A DNA stretch of 64,000 nt from Saccharina japonica (lineage: Eukaryota > Sar > Phaeophyceae > Laminariales > Laminariaceae), in contig MEHQ01003382.1 of NCBI GenBank assembly GCA_008828725.1, forward strand, positions 124,001-188,000. The letters run 5' to 3'. Shown here one piece after another: positions 1 through 10,169 of this stretch (position 1 is its first letter; the number at the start of each line of letters is the position of its first letter). The notes below the pieces were generated by a model. The model was not told the DNA's origin. It made no database searches and saw only the letters and a program-made list of their open reading frames with translations. Position numbers and translations under genes: made by a program.

Positions 1-291
1 GCAGTCCTGCGATACTTGCGTTGCCTCTGGGGTCGGCATGCCACGGGGAAAGTAGTGGCCGAGCATCGACGAAACCGTTCGATAGCTGCGGTAACTCTGC
101 ACGTTTTCCCGGTTTTCCCCCCGTTCTTCTTGGACAAGGGCGGACGATTGCAAAGCTTCCATCGCAAGCCCGCGTGTGGCATACGGCTTAAATGGGTTTC
201 CACGTTCCGCTTTTTTTTGCTCGCGCATCGTGAGCGCAGTATATACTCGCATCACGCTCTCCTCCCAGCTGAGCGTAAGCTTTTCGTATAC
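1..291 (-). CDS. Unrecognised protein, exon running off the left edge
   Basis: Read on the minus strand, 97 codons are open from 291 to base 1. On the minus strand the exon follows a T-rich tract ending in AG (bases 293-292), a credible splice acceptor. The reading begins VYEKLTLSWEESV and continues with MREQKKAERGNPFKPYA, QSYRSYRTVSSMLGHYF and PRGMPTPEA. Third codon positions are GC-rich and composition is that of a soluble, charged protein. I do not recognise the family. A possible donor (GTATCG) lies at 15-10, so the exon may end at 16 or continue outside the window. The upstream exons were not found; a coding-like stretch at about 1223-1320 does not match in phase. It is antisense to what should be an intron of the DHRS12-like gene. 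Open frame and acceptor are seen; the exon call is inference. Confidence 0.55.
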
Positions 292-708
292 CTCGAAACA
301 AAAAAAAACCCTGTTGGACTTTTCTGGACCATGTGTGCGATCTGAGAAGGTGAACCGTCGAGAGGTCGGGCTACGGTAGGTATTGGTTGAACCAATTTTG
401 AGCCCCCCGAAACATTTCTCGCTGATGGGGGGCTTCCTCAACCATGGCCATTGAGGAGCTAATCAACTAACCATTGTTACGGTATAGGGGCGGCACCGGC
501 ATTTCCTGAGGGTCCTCGCTTTGATGAGCTCTATACTATACTATTAGTAAGTAAAACGGACTTTGAAAAACCACGATAGCGCAACCCGATGGCCTAGGTA
601 TACACCAAGTATTATGACCAAATGCCCTTATAAGGCATAGCCTTATATTATGTATATGCCTTAGAAGGCGTATGCCTTATTGGGTACTTCCTCAGCTGAG
701 GAGTACAC

Positions 709-813
709 TATTTTGGAGGACCATAGTAAATAGGACCAAACGTTGTCAGTAAAAATAGGGTGTATCGTGGGTCCTATTTACTATGGTCCTATTTACTATG
801 GTCTCGCGTAATA
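709..813. mobile_element. Short non-autonomous TIR element (MITE-like), copy 1
   Basis: The left end reads GGAGGACCATAGTAAATAGG and the right end is its reverse complement, flanked by TATT/AATA-type sequence. The internal segment shares a CAGTAAAAATAGGG motif with the copy at 9294. The right terminal motif is itself tandemly doubled (GGTCCTATTTACTAT twice). About 105 bp and no coding capacity, so it would have been moved by a transposase from elsewhere. Confidence 0.55.
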
Positions 814-1017
814 ATTGTCAGTCAGGAAATATTTTGACCAAAAAGTGCTGTAAGGCATGCCCTACCGTACATATAGCATGCGCGAGAATTCGTTAGACAC
901 ACAGCCCATGCGATTTTGTTTGTCCGGCTGAGCTTCACATTTTTTTCTCAAAATTTGATTGTTGGGTGACTTACTAACAGTATATAGCTCCTCAAGCGAA
1001 GACCCTCATAAAATGTA

Positions 1018-1207
1018 CTATTTGCGGAGGACCATAGTTATATACCAGGTAGGACCTAAGGTACACACACAAACCTATCACTCTGTCCCGAAATGTAAGA
1101 ACCGTTTCTATTGAATATCCATGGATGAAAGGTTCTTGTATTTATAGGGACAAAGTGGTATATATTTTCCTTTTTTTACTAACAATGGTTGGTCCTATTC
1201 ACCGTAA
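1018..1207. mobile_element. Decayed member of the same TIR family
   Basis: The left end carries GGAGGACCATAG followed by a GGTAGGACC block. The right end carries ACTAACAATGGTTGGTCC, matching the inner end of the family. The ends are diverged, so the boundaries are approximate. Confidence 0.3.
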
Positions 1208-1672
1208 CAGCAGGTCCCACCCCTACCTTGGGATGCACCTCAGGCCCTGCATTCCATCTCTTTGGGGGGACGACCGAACGCAGTGTGGCCCGAACACGCC
1301 AATAGTGGCATTGCTAACCGCAGGTCATGCCCCCCCCCCCCCCCCTTTTTTTTTTAACCCAACAGCTATTTTGGTCGAAGCTTCGCGAGAGAGAAACAGA
1401 CCTTTTCCTTGTTTTTTTTTACCCTGCAACGGGCGGATGGTTTAACGTAAAAAAAAGCTTAACCCGTTCAGAACTCAAAAAAGTTATCCCACACTCATTC
1501 CAAGTAGTTTTTCCACAAACAGGTGGGACCGGTTCTCAAAGGGGTTAAGGTCACCGCACACTTTCCGCCTATAGGACGTGTGTCGTGTACGGCTGACTCG
1601 ACCGCGGTGATACCCCATTACGCCCTGCCCCCCGTCTTCATCGCCCCCACCGGCTCTTTCCTCGTGCGGCAG

Positions 1673-1868
1673 ATACGCTATGGCGAAGCGAGCTCAGGTC
1701 ACCCTGACAGAGCGGTGGGCAGCCTTGCACGAGAACATCAGCATCAACTCTATGCATCCTGGCTGGTGCGACACCCCCGGCCTGTCTGCCGGGATGCCGG
1801 ACTTCCACAAGGCGCAGCAGGGCACCTTGAGGTCCAGCGAGGGGGGCAGCGACACCATCGTGTGGCTG
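1673..1868 (+). CDS. DHRS12-like, penultimate exon (YxxxK active site)
   Basis: The acceptor is GTGCGGCAG just before 1673 and the donor is GTGCGT at 1869. The split first codon plus 65 codons are in frame with the next exon. It carries the catalytic Tyr and Lys and the conserved HPGW segment. Confidence 0.8.
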
Positions 1869-3181
1869 GTGCGTGGTGGTGGTGGTCTTGATTGAGGGTG
1901 GTAGGTGCAAGCCAAAGCGTACGTCCATGTACGGGAGAGCCTTTCTGCGGTAGGGATTGGCACCTTTGAGTACGGGGAGTTATCACTGATGGAGCGCCTC
2001 AACTGATGGAGCGCCTTAACTGGTGTGCTACAAGTATGATCGGGGTATACTCGTCGATGTATATATATATACTTCAGTGTATGTCTAGCCAGAGTGTTTC
2101 TGGCCCTGCTCTCATGCTGCACGTTGTCGAATGGCAAACACAACCATAATAATGCCAACTTATCTCATGTAAACCAGTGGCGATACCAGTGGCGATCCCT
2201 CGCTTGACGGACCAACACCCAATTCCATTGAAAAAATAAAATGCATGTTCACTTACGACGGCGGGGACTGCTGCTCCAATACCGTTGATCCCACCGTACT
2301 TTTTGTTTTGTACAATATAATTCCACTAATACCTACGGCAGGCCGAGGTTAAAGCGCCGCCCGTTATTCGTTTTTGTTCTAAAAAAACTCCACCCACGCG
2401 ATAAACCAAACAATGGCAACCATCAAATAAGCTCAATTATCAAACAAGCACACAGAATAGGGGACCAACACGCCCAATTCTCTCTTTTACGAGCAAACCA
2501 CGGATTATTCTCGGAACGTTCCCTTCCTCTAATAATTTTTTTTTAGTTTTTTTCGGGGGGGGGGGTACAGAGCTCCTCAAGGCAGGAGCTTCGGAAATAA
2601 CAGGTTGTTATCCCTATTTCAGCACACGCCTGCATAGCGAGCATATTTTGACCCCATGTAAAGTGTACAACTATATGCGTCGTTAAACATTTACTATAGG
2701 TAACCCATGACCGCTAGCATTTACGTGCGAGAGATACCCCGTGCGTCAGCAGGAGTCAGCGTAATAATCACGAAGAGCTAGAAATTCCTCGGTAGTGCCA
2801 CCCCCCCCGCCCCCATCCGTGTGTTTGCAGGTCATTAGGCTAACCCCCAAACGCGCTGTTTTTTTTTTCTGGTCAAGGAAATTCCACCCCGAACAACAGC
2901 AACTAGTCCTGCACTAAGCCTTCTCACAGCCCTACCTACAAAATCGTGTTTCCCCCTCCCCCGCACAGGCGTGCTCAGAAGCAGCTAAGGGCGAGACGGG
3001 CAAGTTTTGGTTTGACAGGAAGGCGAGGCGAACGCACATGCGCTTGGCGAGCACTCGGACGTCTAAAAGCGAAATCTCCGCCTTGTGGCAAGCGGCCGAG
3101 GCTCTGTGCTCGAACCACCGAGCGGAGAAGACGCTACACTCGGACTGCGGAGAGACGGAGTCTCTGTGCTCGGAGTTCTGA
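1673..3181 (+). CDS. DHRS12-like short-chain dehydrogenase/reductase, 3' part of gene
   Basis: Two exons, 1673-1868 and 2969-3181, join in phase 0 across a 1,100-bp intron. The first opens with the SDR active-site motif YxxxK (YAMAKR; Tyr codon 1674-1676, Lys codon 1686-1688). It continues with TLTERWA, the family signature MHPGWCDTPG, MPDFHKAQ and DTIVWL. The second continues ACSEAAKGETGKFWFDRK, then RTHMRLAST, and stops at TGA 3179-3181. The WL-(A) to FxFDRK-x-x-THxxLA order is that of the DHRS12 branch of SDRs, NAD(P)H-dependent oxidoreductases of unsettled physiological substrate. The first exon starts with one base completing a split codon. The Rossmann half (TGxxxGIG, NNAG, catalytic Ser) must lie upstream of the window or in unseen exons. 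Family assignment is strong; substrate is unknown. Confidence 0.85.
2969..3181 (+). CDS. DHRS12-like, terminal exon
   Basis: A strong pyrimidine tract (TCCCCCTCCCCCGCACAG) precedes it. Seventy codons end in TGA. Residues FWFDRKARRTHMRLA match the conserved C-terminal block of DHRS12-type proteins. The last 25 residues include a short repeat (LCSNH ... LCSEF) and are probably lineage-specific. Confidence 0.78.
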   Translation, partial: ACSEAAKGETGKFWFDRKARRTHMRLASTRTSKSEISALWQAAEALCSNHRAEKTLHSDCGETESLCSEF

Positions 3182-3223
3182 TGTTTTCGCACGCAATTCC
3201 CCGTATTCTACATATACGATTCA

Positions 3224-3445
3224 CGGTTGCTCTCGGGATGTCGGGGCTATATAGCATCAGTACGGTACGCGTAATTGTGTGCCGGTGTGTTCCAATAGGA
3301 GCTGATAATACCGGTCCGTACGTGGCCGGTTGCTCTCGGGATGTCGGGGCTATTTCGCATCAGTACGGTACGCGCAGTTGTGTGCCGGTTTGTTCCAAGA
3401 AGAGCTGATGGTACGGTCCGGTCCGTGTGTGGCCGGTTGCTCTGG
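3224..3445. repeat. Tandem ~103-107 bp repeat, two full copies plus partial
   Basis: Units begin CGGTTGCTCTCGGGATG at 3224 and 3327, with a partial third from 3434. Related fragments, all following a GTGGCCGG motif, recur at about 3640 (with the TGTTGTTGATTTTGTA block also seen at 3460) and about 4022. Confidence 0.7.
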
Positions 3446-4067
3446 TTTTATGTGTCCGTGTTGTTGATTTTGTAGGTGCCCGACATAGCCCTGCCTGTAC
3501 GGCGTGTACTGTCCCGGGCAGTGCTGGCCAAAAGGGATCACCACCCTCGGGCAGCTCTGAGGTCCGGGCTTAAAAGGCCAGACGGGTCCCCGGAATGTTG
3601 CTTTGGTCAGATGCACTCCATTAACCGCTGAGTGCACGTGGCCGGCTGCTCTGCTTTTATGTGTCGCTGTTGTTGATTTTGTATGTACATACTGCCATAA
3701 CCCCCCTCACCTGTGCGGGGTAGTGCTGACTGAAGAGATCGTAGCCCTTGGGGCACCTGTAAGAGGTCCCGGATTAACGTTGTCGTACGAACCCCCCAGA
3801 TTGTGTTTGTGTTTTTTGTTTGTCAGGTGTACACCGTAACCTCTGAGCTATTGCTGGGGGGCATAGTAAATAGAACCCCACAATGGACGTAAAACACGGT
3901 ATTCACCCATGTTTACACGACGGATTTGGTTCTGATTAGTATGTTCCCCCGGTAATAGCAGTCAGCGATGACTGCTATTGACAGCTCAGTGGTTGTTGTG
4001 GTGTGTCTCCTAGCTGTCGCACGTGGCCGGCTGCGCTGCTGTATGTGTCGTTTTTTTTTTCGGGGTA
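3446..4067. other. Non-coding, fragments of the 103-bp repeat family
   Basis: No exon supported. Contains two related blocks at about 3440-3480 and 3640-3690, and a GGGGCATAGTAAATAGAACC motif at 3854-3877 that resembles one end of the TIR family. Confidence 0.4.
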
Positions 4068-4353
4068 TCAATATATGTATTGCCTGGCCTGCCTAGTGCT
4101 CGCCATGATGTGTATATGTAGGTAGACGGTTTCACGAGGCGACCTCTCGCCCACCATGCTGCCAGCGTTTCCTGCTAGGCTGCCACCGAGCGTCGTGATG
4201 GCTGCGATGCCCCCCCCCCCCCCCGCCGCAGTCTCAACCATTCTTGTTGGTGACCTCGGCGCATCGATTGCATGGTATCGCGCTAGCCTAGATGAGAGAG
4301 GTTTCGATCTTGCGAAGCATGTTTCATAGATATTTGAATCATCCCCACTTCCC
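4068..4353 (-). CDS. Possible terminal exon, unrecognised
   Basis: On the minus strand a good acceptor (CCTCCCCCTTTCAG) is followed by 94 open codons reading GSGDDSNIYETCFARSK, then a poly-Gly stretch from a 15-G run, then IAAITTLGGSLAGNAGSMVG, before TGA. The Gly/Ala/Ser segment looks protein-like, but a 15-base homopolymer inside an exon is suspicious in a genome where such runs mark introns. No family recognised and no partner exon found. Confidence 0.2.
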
Positions 4354-4459
4354 TGAAAGGGGGAGGGCTGTTTGCAGAAGAATTCGGGAGTTTTGTCAAG
4401 GGACTCTCGGTGTGTGCGGTGGCATTGTATAGCATGTGAAGCAGGGTATTTTTGCATTT

Positions 4460-5860
4460 GCGGTCTGTTTGTTGGATGTCATTGGGTGAGGTGCTGTTTT
4501 TTTCCCCCCATCAAAATATTGCAGCATTATTATTATGTTGTTTTTTTCTTGGATGCAGTAAATCACCGGTTTATCCCCCTCCCATGTGGCAAGATGTACG
4601 CTGCCACATACATCAAAGTACACATATAAGCTTAGTTTTGCATGTGATGCTTGCTCACATACCTGGTACCACTCTGTACCTCAATATAAGCAACTTTTAT
4701 ATATTACTATGTAATCAAAATGTTGCTCATATTTCCGGACCTTAGAGTGACATACATTATTTCCCCTGGTGCACAGGGATCTCTGACGCAACAGGGCAGA
4801 GGGGATACCATAACATTCTACGTTATACAGGGGTAGCACTTATTTTGCCTTCTGAAGCAACAATACTACAATAATATTTTGTGACTGATGAGGCTTCACA
4901 ACTTAAGAACTACCCAATAAATCACGCCTTATCGCTTCTGTTTTAGTCGTTTTCGTTACGGACCTTACGCCATGGGATTGTGTTAATTTTTTTCCCTTTA
5001 AATCTAGTTTTTGAGTGAGATATCTGTGTATTTTTTCTAAAAACAAAACAGTATTTGGGACGCGTGCTATGCGATATAATAAAGGTACTCGTACCTCGTA
5101 AAACGTTTTTGTGGCTGAAATGTTTTTTTTTTTCTTTTTCTGGATGATCGGGCTGCCTTAACCCAAATTCGTCGGCCTTTGCATCCTCGTTGTTGCAATA
5201 TTATTTATCGTGCTGTAAGTCCATGGGAATTGTTGATCGGGTATATACGTAGCATGTTTTTTTCCCCTCCAAAATCAGTTTTTGACTTAGACGCGTGCTA
5301 CGGTAGAGGTAGCACTTTTTGGGTGAATCGTTTTCTGAACGATCGGGCTCCTTAACCCAAATTCGTCGGACTTGTTCATTTTTGTGACGAATAATGTTTC
5401 AGAGTATACTTCGGTCATGATATTTATCATCCAGCAGCACTTTTATTTTCCTCTAAAATCATTTTTTTCGGTGAGGTATGACGCTCTTTAAGTGAAGAGC
5501 TCAGAAAAAACATGGTGCACCTCTATCGTAGCATGCGTCCTTACTATTAGTATAGAACTCCTCAAGGGAGGAGCCCGAGAAGAAAAAATGGTGCACCCTC
5601 TACCGTAGCTTGCGTCATGGGGTGAGATTTTTCTGTAATTTTTCTTCGGATCATACAGGCAGGCTCAGAAAAAGGCAGCTGCACCTTTCACCGTAGCATA
5701 CATCCTCTGCTGCATACATCCTCTACTGCATACAGTAGAAAAAATGAAAAATGTCTCCGTCCGTCCACCCGTCAATCTGTCCGTCGCTCACGTCTCAAAA
5801 ATATGGTTCAGGCATGACTCTGCTCAAAAATGCAACTTTCTTTCTTGTGGCTTTCTGATC
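4460..5860. repeat. AT-rich non-coding block with dispersed repeat family
   Basis: No gene seen. Two direct copies of a ~40-bp motif (ACCCAAATTCGTCGG) lie at about 5142-5200 and 5335-5385. Segments around 5270-5600 match 62130-62390: GTGCTACGGTAGAGGTA, CACTTTTATTTTCCTCT, then the GAGCTC-ATGGTGCAC block. The ATGGTGCACCTCT/GTAGCATGC block itself occurs three times here (5510, 5587, about 5665). Confidence 0.5.
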
Positions 5861-5872
5861 CGGGGGGGCAGC

Positions 5873-6110
5873 AGTTGACCCCCCCCTACGCGACATCGAG
5901 CACCGATATCTCGCCCTCACGGAAACGCCCGGCCTGGGCCAAACCCCACCTTCTGACGTGTGGGTTGACCTCTCAGATTTGACGGCACGACGATCCCCAA
6001 TCGGAGCATTTCTGGTCGTTCATTTCTCTTGCACAGTTCATAAAAAAAAAATCGGCAGTAAAAGTTTAAAAAACAAAATGTCACCAAACGTGTTACCAGC
6101 ACGCAATTCG
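5873..6110 (+). CDS. Possible exon fragment, unrecognised
   Basis: A pyrimidine-rich tract ending in GGGGGGGCAG precedes an open plus-strand reading: VDPPLRDIEHRYLALTETP, then SDVWVDLSDLTARR. No convincing donor follows and the downstream part becomes Lys/Ser-rich and random-looking. I do not recognise it; the protein-like look may be chance. Confidence 0.2.
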
Positions 6111-6149
6111 GTCACCACCAACCATGCGTGCACTGTTTATTGTAAACAG

Positions 6150-6548
6150 TAGGCTCAAGCTCGGTGGAAGTGGACGCATTTCGATCACTCAACGATGGGC
6201 GAAACCGACAAGTAGGCTGGAGCTCGATGGAGGTACATGCCGGATGGAGATCTTGGGACACACTGCTGTATGCTGGAGCTCTTGGGACTATGCTGAAGCT
6301 CGGAGGAGGCTCAGTGTACGATCCTCCTGCGGGTTAATAGTTTTTCGAAATCTGGAACCTGGAACCTGGAATCTGGAACCTCGCCCCCCTCCCTCGTGTT
6401 GGGGGCGAGAGTACTTAAAAGCTTAATTTGGACGGTCATGTCAATTAGATACACACGCGCCCAAAGTCTAACTCTTCCACAAGGGATTTCATGGGGGCGT
6501 CTGGAACCTGTAAATCTGTAAATCTGTAAATCTGTAAATCTGGAATCT
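6150..6548. repeat. Short minisatellites
   Basis: 6150-6312 holds degenerate ~40-bp repeats of GGCTGGAGCTCGATGGAGG. 6352-6382 repeats CTGGAACCTGGAA. 6504-6548 is an 8-bp array of CTGTAAAT flanked by CTGGAACCTG and CTGGAATCT, so both arrays share their edges. Confidence 0.7.
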
Positions 6549-6849
6549 CGATTTAAAATGACGACCCCCGTCACCAAGAAAAAAACAAGAAGAAACTACA
6601 GCAACACCGGTCACGGGCGTACGGTCGACGTAATCTACAAAACAAAACAAAACATTGTGTGACAGTTACGGAAATAGCAAAAGCGCCCGCCAAGGGCACC
6701 CCCCCCCCCGGAAAAAAACGCCGTCTGTCACACCCCTAAACTGCCGTGATCGTTACTAGACGCCCTTTATACTTCGTGCTGTACCTGGCGGTCCAAGAAG
6801 CCCCCGCTTGATTTTTTTGGCGAATGGTGGTCTGCAATCGCCCCTAGTT

Positions 6850-6962
6850 TATTCCTACCGAAGCGTTCGAGGGTGAACTCCTACCAAACAGAGCGTTCGA
6901 CAGCGAATCCCTACCAATCAAAGGGCTCGAGGTTGATTTTATACCAACCCGGGATTCCGAGT
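6850..6962. repeat. Degenerate ~35-bp tandem repeat
   Basis: Three to four units of the type CCTACCAA-n-GCGTTCGA-n-GGTGAA. No gene context. The surrounding stretch 6600-8570 shows no exon I can support. Confidence 0.5.
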
Positions 6963-8570
6963 TGAATTCGCATCTGCCCCCGGTGTCACGCGACATATTA
7001 TGTCTCCCCCCGGAGTTTGTTCGCGACATACATCAACAACTATTTTATGGTTGTATCACAGCAAGCAGTGGCTGTGGATTTTTCTCGACGAGCCGAGGCT
7101 CGTACGCACGAGAGCTCGAGCACCCGCCCGCCCGCCGCCGTCATATTCGCGAAGCCAGACGTAGAACCAGGAGTTATTAAAAAAAAAGGGGGACGAGCCT
7201 GCGGGGTAGAAGATGGAGGCGTGCATGGGGAGGTGGGGGGGGGGCGGATACTTCAGTTTGTTGCTTGCCTTAGTCATTTGACGGGGGGGGGGATAAGTTT
7301 CTCGCCAGCTGCGATGCGACGTAAACGTAAGGCCAATAAAGTAGGTGCAGAAGGGAGTTGGACTTTTTGCATACACTGTATGGGTACGATGTTTTTTTCC
7401 TTCTTTCTTTTTGGTGCTTTCTTTTTGTTTCTGGGGAATGTTTTCTGAGGGATCGATTTTGATTCTTATGCCGCTACTTTGTCGGTTGGCAAACACAGTA
7501 ATAAGAGTAACGTTTGTCTGACTCCAAGGAGCGGGCTATATATACCTATACGTATCACAATCAACATAATAGAATGGCGTTTTCCAGCCTCGAAGGAGCG
7601 GGGGATAGATACCCATACACGAAAAGCTTTCTTGCAGGGCAGTAAGTGTGGGCAGAGGACGATCCGCCAAGTTTTCATTCCATCCGGGGTTACCTACGAA
7701 CATGATATATATATGGGGGGGGGTGACCAATGCACTGAGCGATTGGCTGCCGCGACGCACTGCGCGCTTGGCTGCCAGCGGGTCACGTGGTCGTGCTGCA
7801 TGAACCGGTATCACGATGGGGGTGCACACACATTGACGTGTTTACGGGTTATGGGCTTGTGGCCTGTGCGGCTCTCCAAGGCAGGGAAATCAAAGGTTGC
7901 GTGGCACACTTTCTGTTCTGTGTGAGAAAATTCGTTCCTTCTTTCGGTCGCATGATACATTTTTTTCTGTCCTGTGGGGGGAAACGTGGTGCGTTGCATG
8001 ACAAAACTTCTGCTGTGTAGGATCGGTGGTGCCTTCTTTCAGTTGCATGACAAGACTTTTTTTATGTTCTGTGGGAAAGGTGGTGGCGCCTTCATTCGTG
8101 CTCTTCCTACGCGAGAGGCACAGAGCCAGACGTCGCGGAACTCGAGCGAAAACATGATTGATCGTCTAAACTCTTGCCACGAAACATTGATGTTAGCACC
8201 CACCAGGCAGGCGAAATGCCACTCTTCCTAACCGCGCGGCCGAAGTTGTCACATATAGCGCGGTATCCAGGGGGAAACAGGCTGTGGTGAAGAGGCCGGG
8301 CAAGACTCCCTGCGAGCGCGAACAGACAGGTGGGGGAGGTAGGGGGTTAAAGTTGCCAGGTTGTCTCCTGCGACAGGCATCTGAAAATTGGAGAACAAGT
8401 TCGTCATCGAGGCATGGCGTGCCATACATATTTAGATTGTTCGTCCCCCTCCCCCCCCCTCCTCCCCCCCTCTCCCCTCTCTCCCGGCTTCTACTACAAC
8501 ACCCTTCTCGAAAACACAACCCAGCGGCCAAAACATAATTTCCATCCTTCCTTCCGTTCACTCACCCACC
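6963..8570. other. Non-coding stretch
   Basis: Contains the TTGCTTGCCTTAGTCATTTGAC motif at 7261-7282 that recurs in the 51-56 kb region, a duplicated AAGGAGCGGG-ATATATACC motif at 7529 and 7597, and a duplicated GTTGCATGACAA motif at about 7993 and 8042. No supportable gene. Confidence 0.4.
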
Positions 8571-8577
8571 CACTTGC

Positions 8578-8890
8578 TAGCGACACACGGGCAATCGTTC
8601 TGGTATGCCACGCCTCGACGGCGACTTCTTGTCCCCTTTTTAGCATGTGCCTACTGGTACCCCACCCCTCGTACATTTCCCGGTACCGTGCCGTCGACAT
8701 CAACCATTGAACACTTCCGCAGTTGCAGTCAAGTGCAACAGCGGTGGTGTGCAATGGCAAAAACCGACCGCACAGTACGTGGAAAAGTACGAGGGGTGGG
8801 GTACAAAGGGTAGGCACATGCCAAAGAGGGGACGACGAGTCAACATCGAGACATGGCATGCCAGGACGATTGTCTGTTTTGTCACACACG
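8578..8890. repeat. Long imperfect palindrome (fold-back) of the satellite family
   Basis: Two arms of about 155 bp meet at TTGCA-GTCAAG-TGCAA (8723-8738). The left arm reads CAATCGTTCTGGTATGCC ... AGCATGTGCCTAC ... TACCCCACCCCTCGTAC; the reverse complement of the right arm gives the same order. The arm sequence is related to the satellite monomer of 12.5-13.7 kb (ACGAACGATCGT, CCGTGCCGTCGA). Confidence 0.75.
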
Positions 8891-8899
8891 AGAGTCGTA

Positions 8900-9293
8900 G
8901 TGTGGATAAAAAACGCACTCGTTATCGTAGCGACTGCGGCTATCAAGACGACATGAGAGTCTCCAACGGCCCACCAGAGGGATCATGAGGTACGGAGTAG
9001 TGGCAGCGGGTAGATGCAACCCACAATAATACCACCAAATCGACGCTTCGCGCAAGCGAACCAGAGTTTCGCTTGATGCTGTAGCTTGAATGCACTAGGG
9101 TTTGTGTTGCGCCTATCATTGAGGAGCCCCCTCACAGCAAATGCCTTTTAGGGGTGGCGCCTTATGTTCTGAGCTGCTTCCTCGCACGAGGAGTTCAATG
9201 TCTCACCCCCCAAAAAAACATAACACATCTTAGAAGCTTGTTCGTGCAACCCCGCCTAACAGTTCCATGCGAATATGATAGTCCTACAACAAC
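8900..9293. other. Non-coding stretch
   Basis: No gene recognised. Carries GAGGAGCCCC and GAGGAGTTCAATG motifs related to the GAGCTCCTCA dispersed family. Confidence 0.35.
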
Positions 9294-9406
9294 TATTACG
9301 GGGGACCATAGTAAATGGGACCAAATATTGGTAGTAAAAATAGGGAATTATGTAGTTTTTTTTTGTCATTGAAGTAGGTCCTATTTACTATGCTCCCCCC
9401 CTAATA
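9294..9406. mobile_element. Short non-autonomous TIR element (MITE-like), cleanest copy
   Basis: 113 bp. Left end TATTACGGGGGACCATAG, right end reverse-complements to TATTAGGGGGGGAGCATAG; the inverted match runs about 30 bp into GTAAATRGGACC. The TATTA/TAATA ends may include a short target duplication. No coding capacity. Confidence 0.7.
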
Positions 9407-9519
9407 ATACTAGGAACAAAAAAAACAACATCATACTAACCGGGAGTTGCCCACCTGAGGAGCTCAATCGGTCCCAGTGACAAAATCTTGCCTCAGAAGG
9501 CAAACACTAACTGCAACCC

Positions 9520-9722
9520 CTTACCTACCTTCCTACCTACCTACCTACCGTGGGATGCGTCGATCCTCAGTGATTCGTAATGTTTTTTGGCATCATAAGC
9601 GCAACTCCTCTAACGCAGCACGCCCACCCCCCCCCCCCCCCCCCCCCCCGGGATGGGGGGGTTTATGGTTATACGACTACGGCCATGCCAGAATATTAAG
9701 TACCCCCCCCCCCCCCCCCTCC
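9520..9722. repeat. CCTA microsatellite and long C runs
   Basis: A CCTACCTACCTACC tract at 9527-9549 is followed by a run of more than 20 C near 9627-9650 and another C run near 9702-9719. Sequence lengths here are unlikely to be reliable. Confidence 0.8.
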
Positions 9723-10004
9723 CGCCGCCTACCTGCTTGGTTTTGCCTGCTCATTTTTCGCCGGTTTTTGTTAATCCCGGGGCGAAACAGTTATGCCCGC
9801 CGCCTCGCGTTGACCCAACGCAATCAATCGTGGTTCCTCCCTGAGAGTCTGCCTCGCCGGTTCCCAACACCTGCGTGGGCAGGTGGGTCGGTCGAGCATT
9901 ACGACCGTGTGTGGGAAATGTTCCAATCGTTGAACATATCATGGTCTACAGATATATCATCTACAGATAGATAATCTACAGATAGATCGTCTAGACCCTA
10001 ACCT

Positions 10005-10112
10005 GCCGTTATGATGTGCTGAGCAGGATCTGTATAAGTACAGATCCAACCCAGGAAACCTGCTCTGGATCATGCAGATTATGCGGCTCCCACCCGAAAA
10101 CATGAGCTAGAC
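10005..10112. repeat. Dispersed ~105-bp repeat
   Basis: In reverse orientation it matches 49465-49565 and 53775-53880: GGTCTAGCTCA, CGGGTGGGAGCCG, GCATGATC, TTTCCTGGGTT, GATCTGT. Three copies in the window, one inverted. Confidence 0.65.
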
Positions 10113-10113
10113 C

Positions 10114-10168
10114 ATAGAGATCATACAGATCATACAGATCATACAGATCATACAGATCATACAGATCA
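10114..10168. repeat. 9-bp microsatellite (ATACAGATC)n
   Basis: About six tandem copies directly before the putative exon at 10170. Confidence 0.9.
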
Positions 10169-10169
10169 G

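Larger units (their letters stand above)
292..1672. other. Non-coding stretch with short TIR elements and a dispersed repeat
   Basis: No supportable exon. It holds two TIR elements (709-813 and a decayed one near 1018-1207), inverted copies of a CCTTATAAGG-like motif at 625-690, a GAGCTCCTCAAG motif shared with 5.5 kb and 62.3 kb, and a run of about 20 C at 1328-1347 followed by T. It should correspond to an intron of the DHRS12-like gene on the plus strand. Confidence 0.5.

Noticed and set aside
1223-1320. Minus-strand exon upstream of the one at 1-291
   Set aside because: Ends in phase 2 whereas the exon at 291 begins in phase 0.
9793-9881. Upstream exon for the gene at 10170 (reads YARRLALTQRNQSWF)
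   Set aside because: Splice phase does not match any acceptor usable at 10165-10170.
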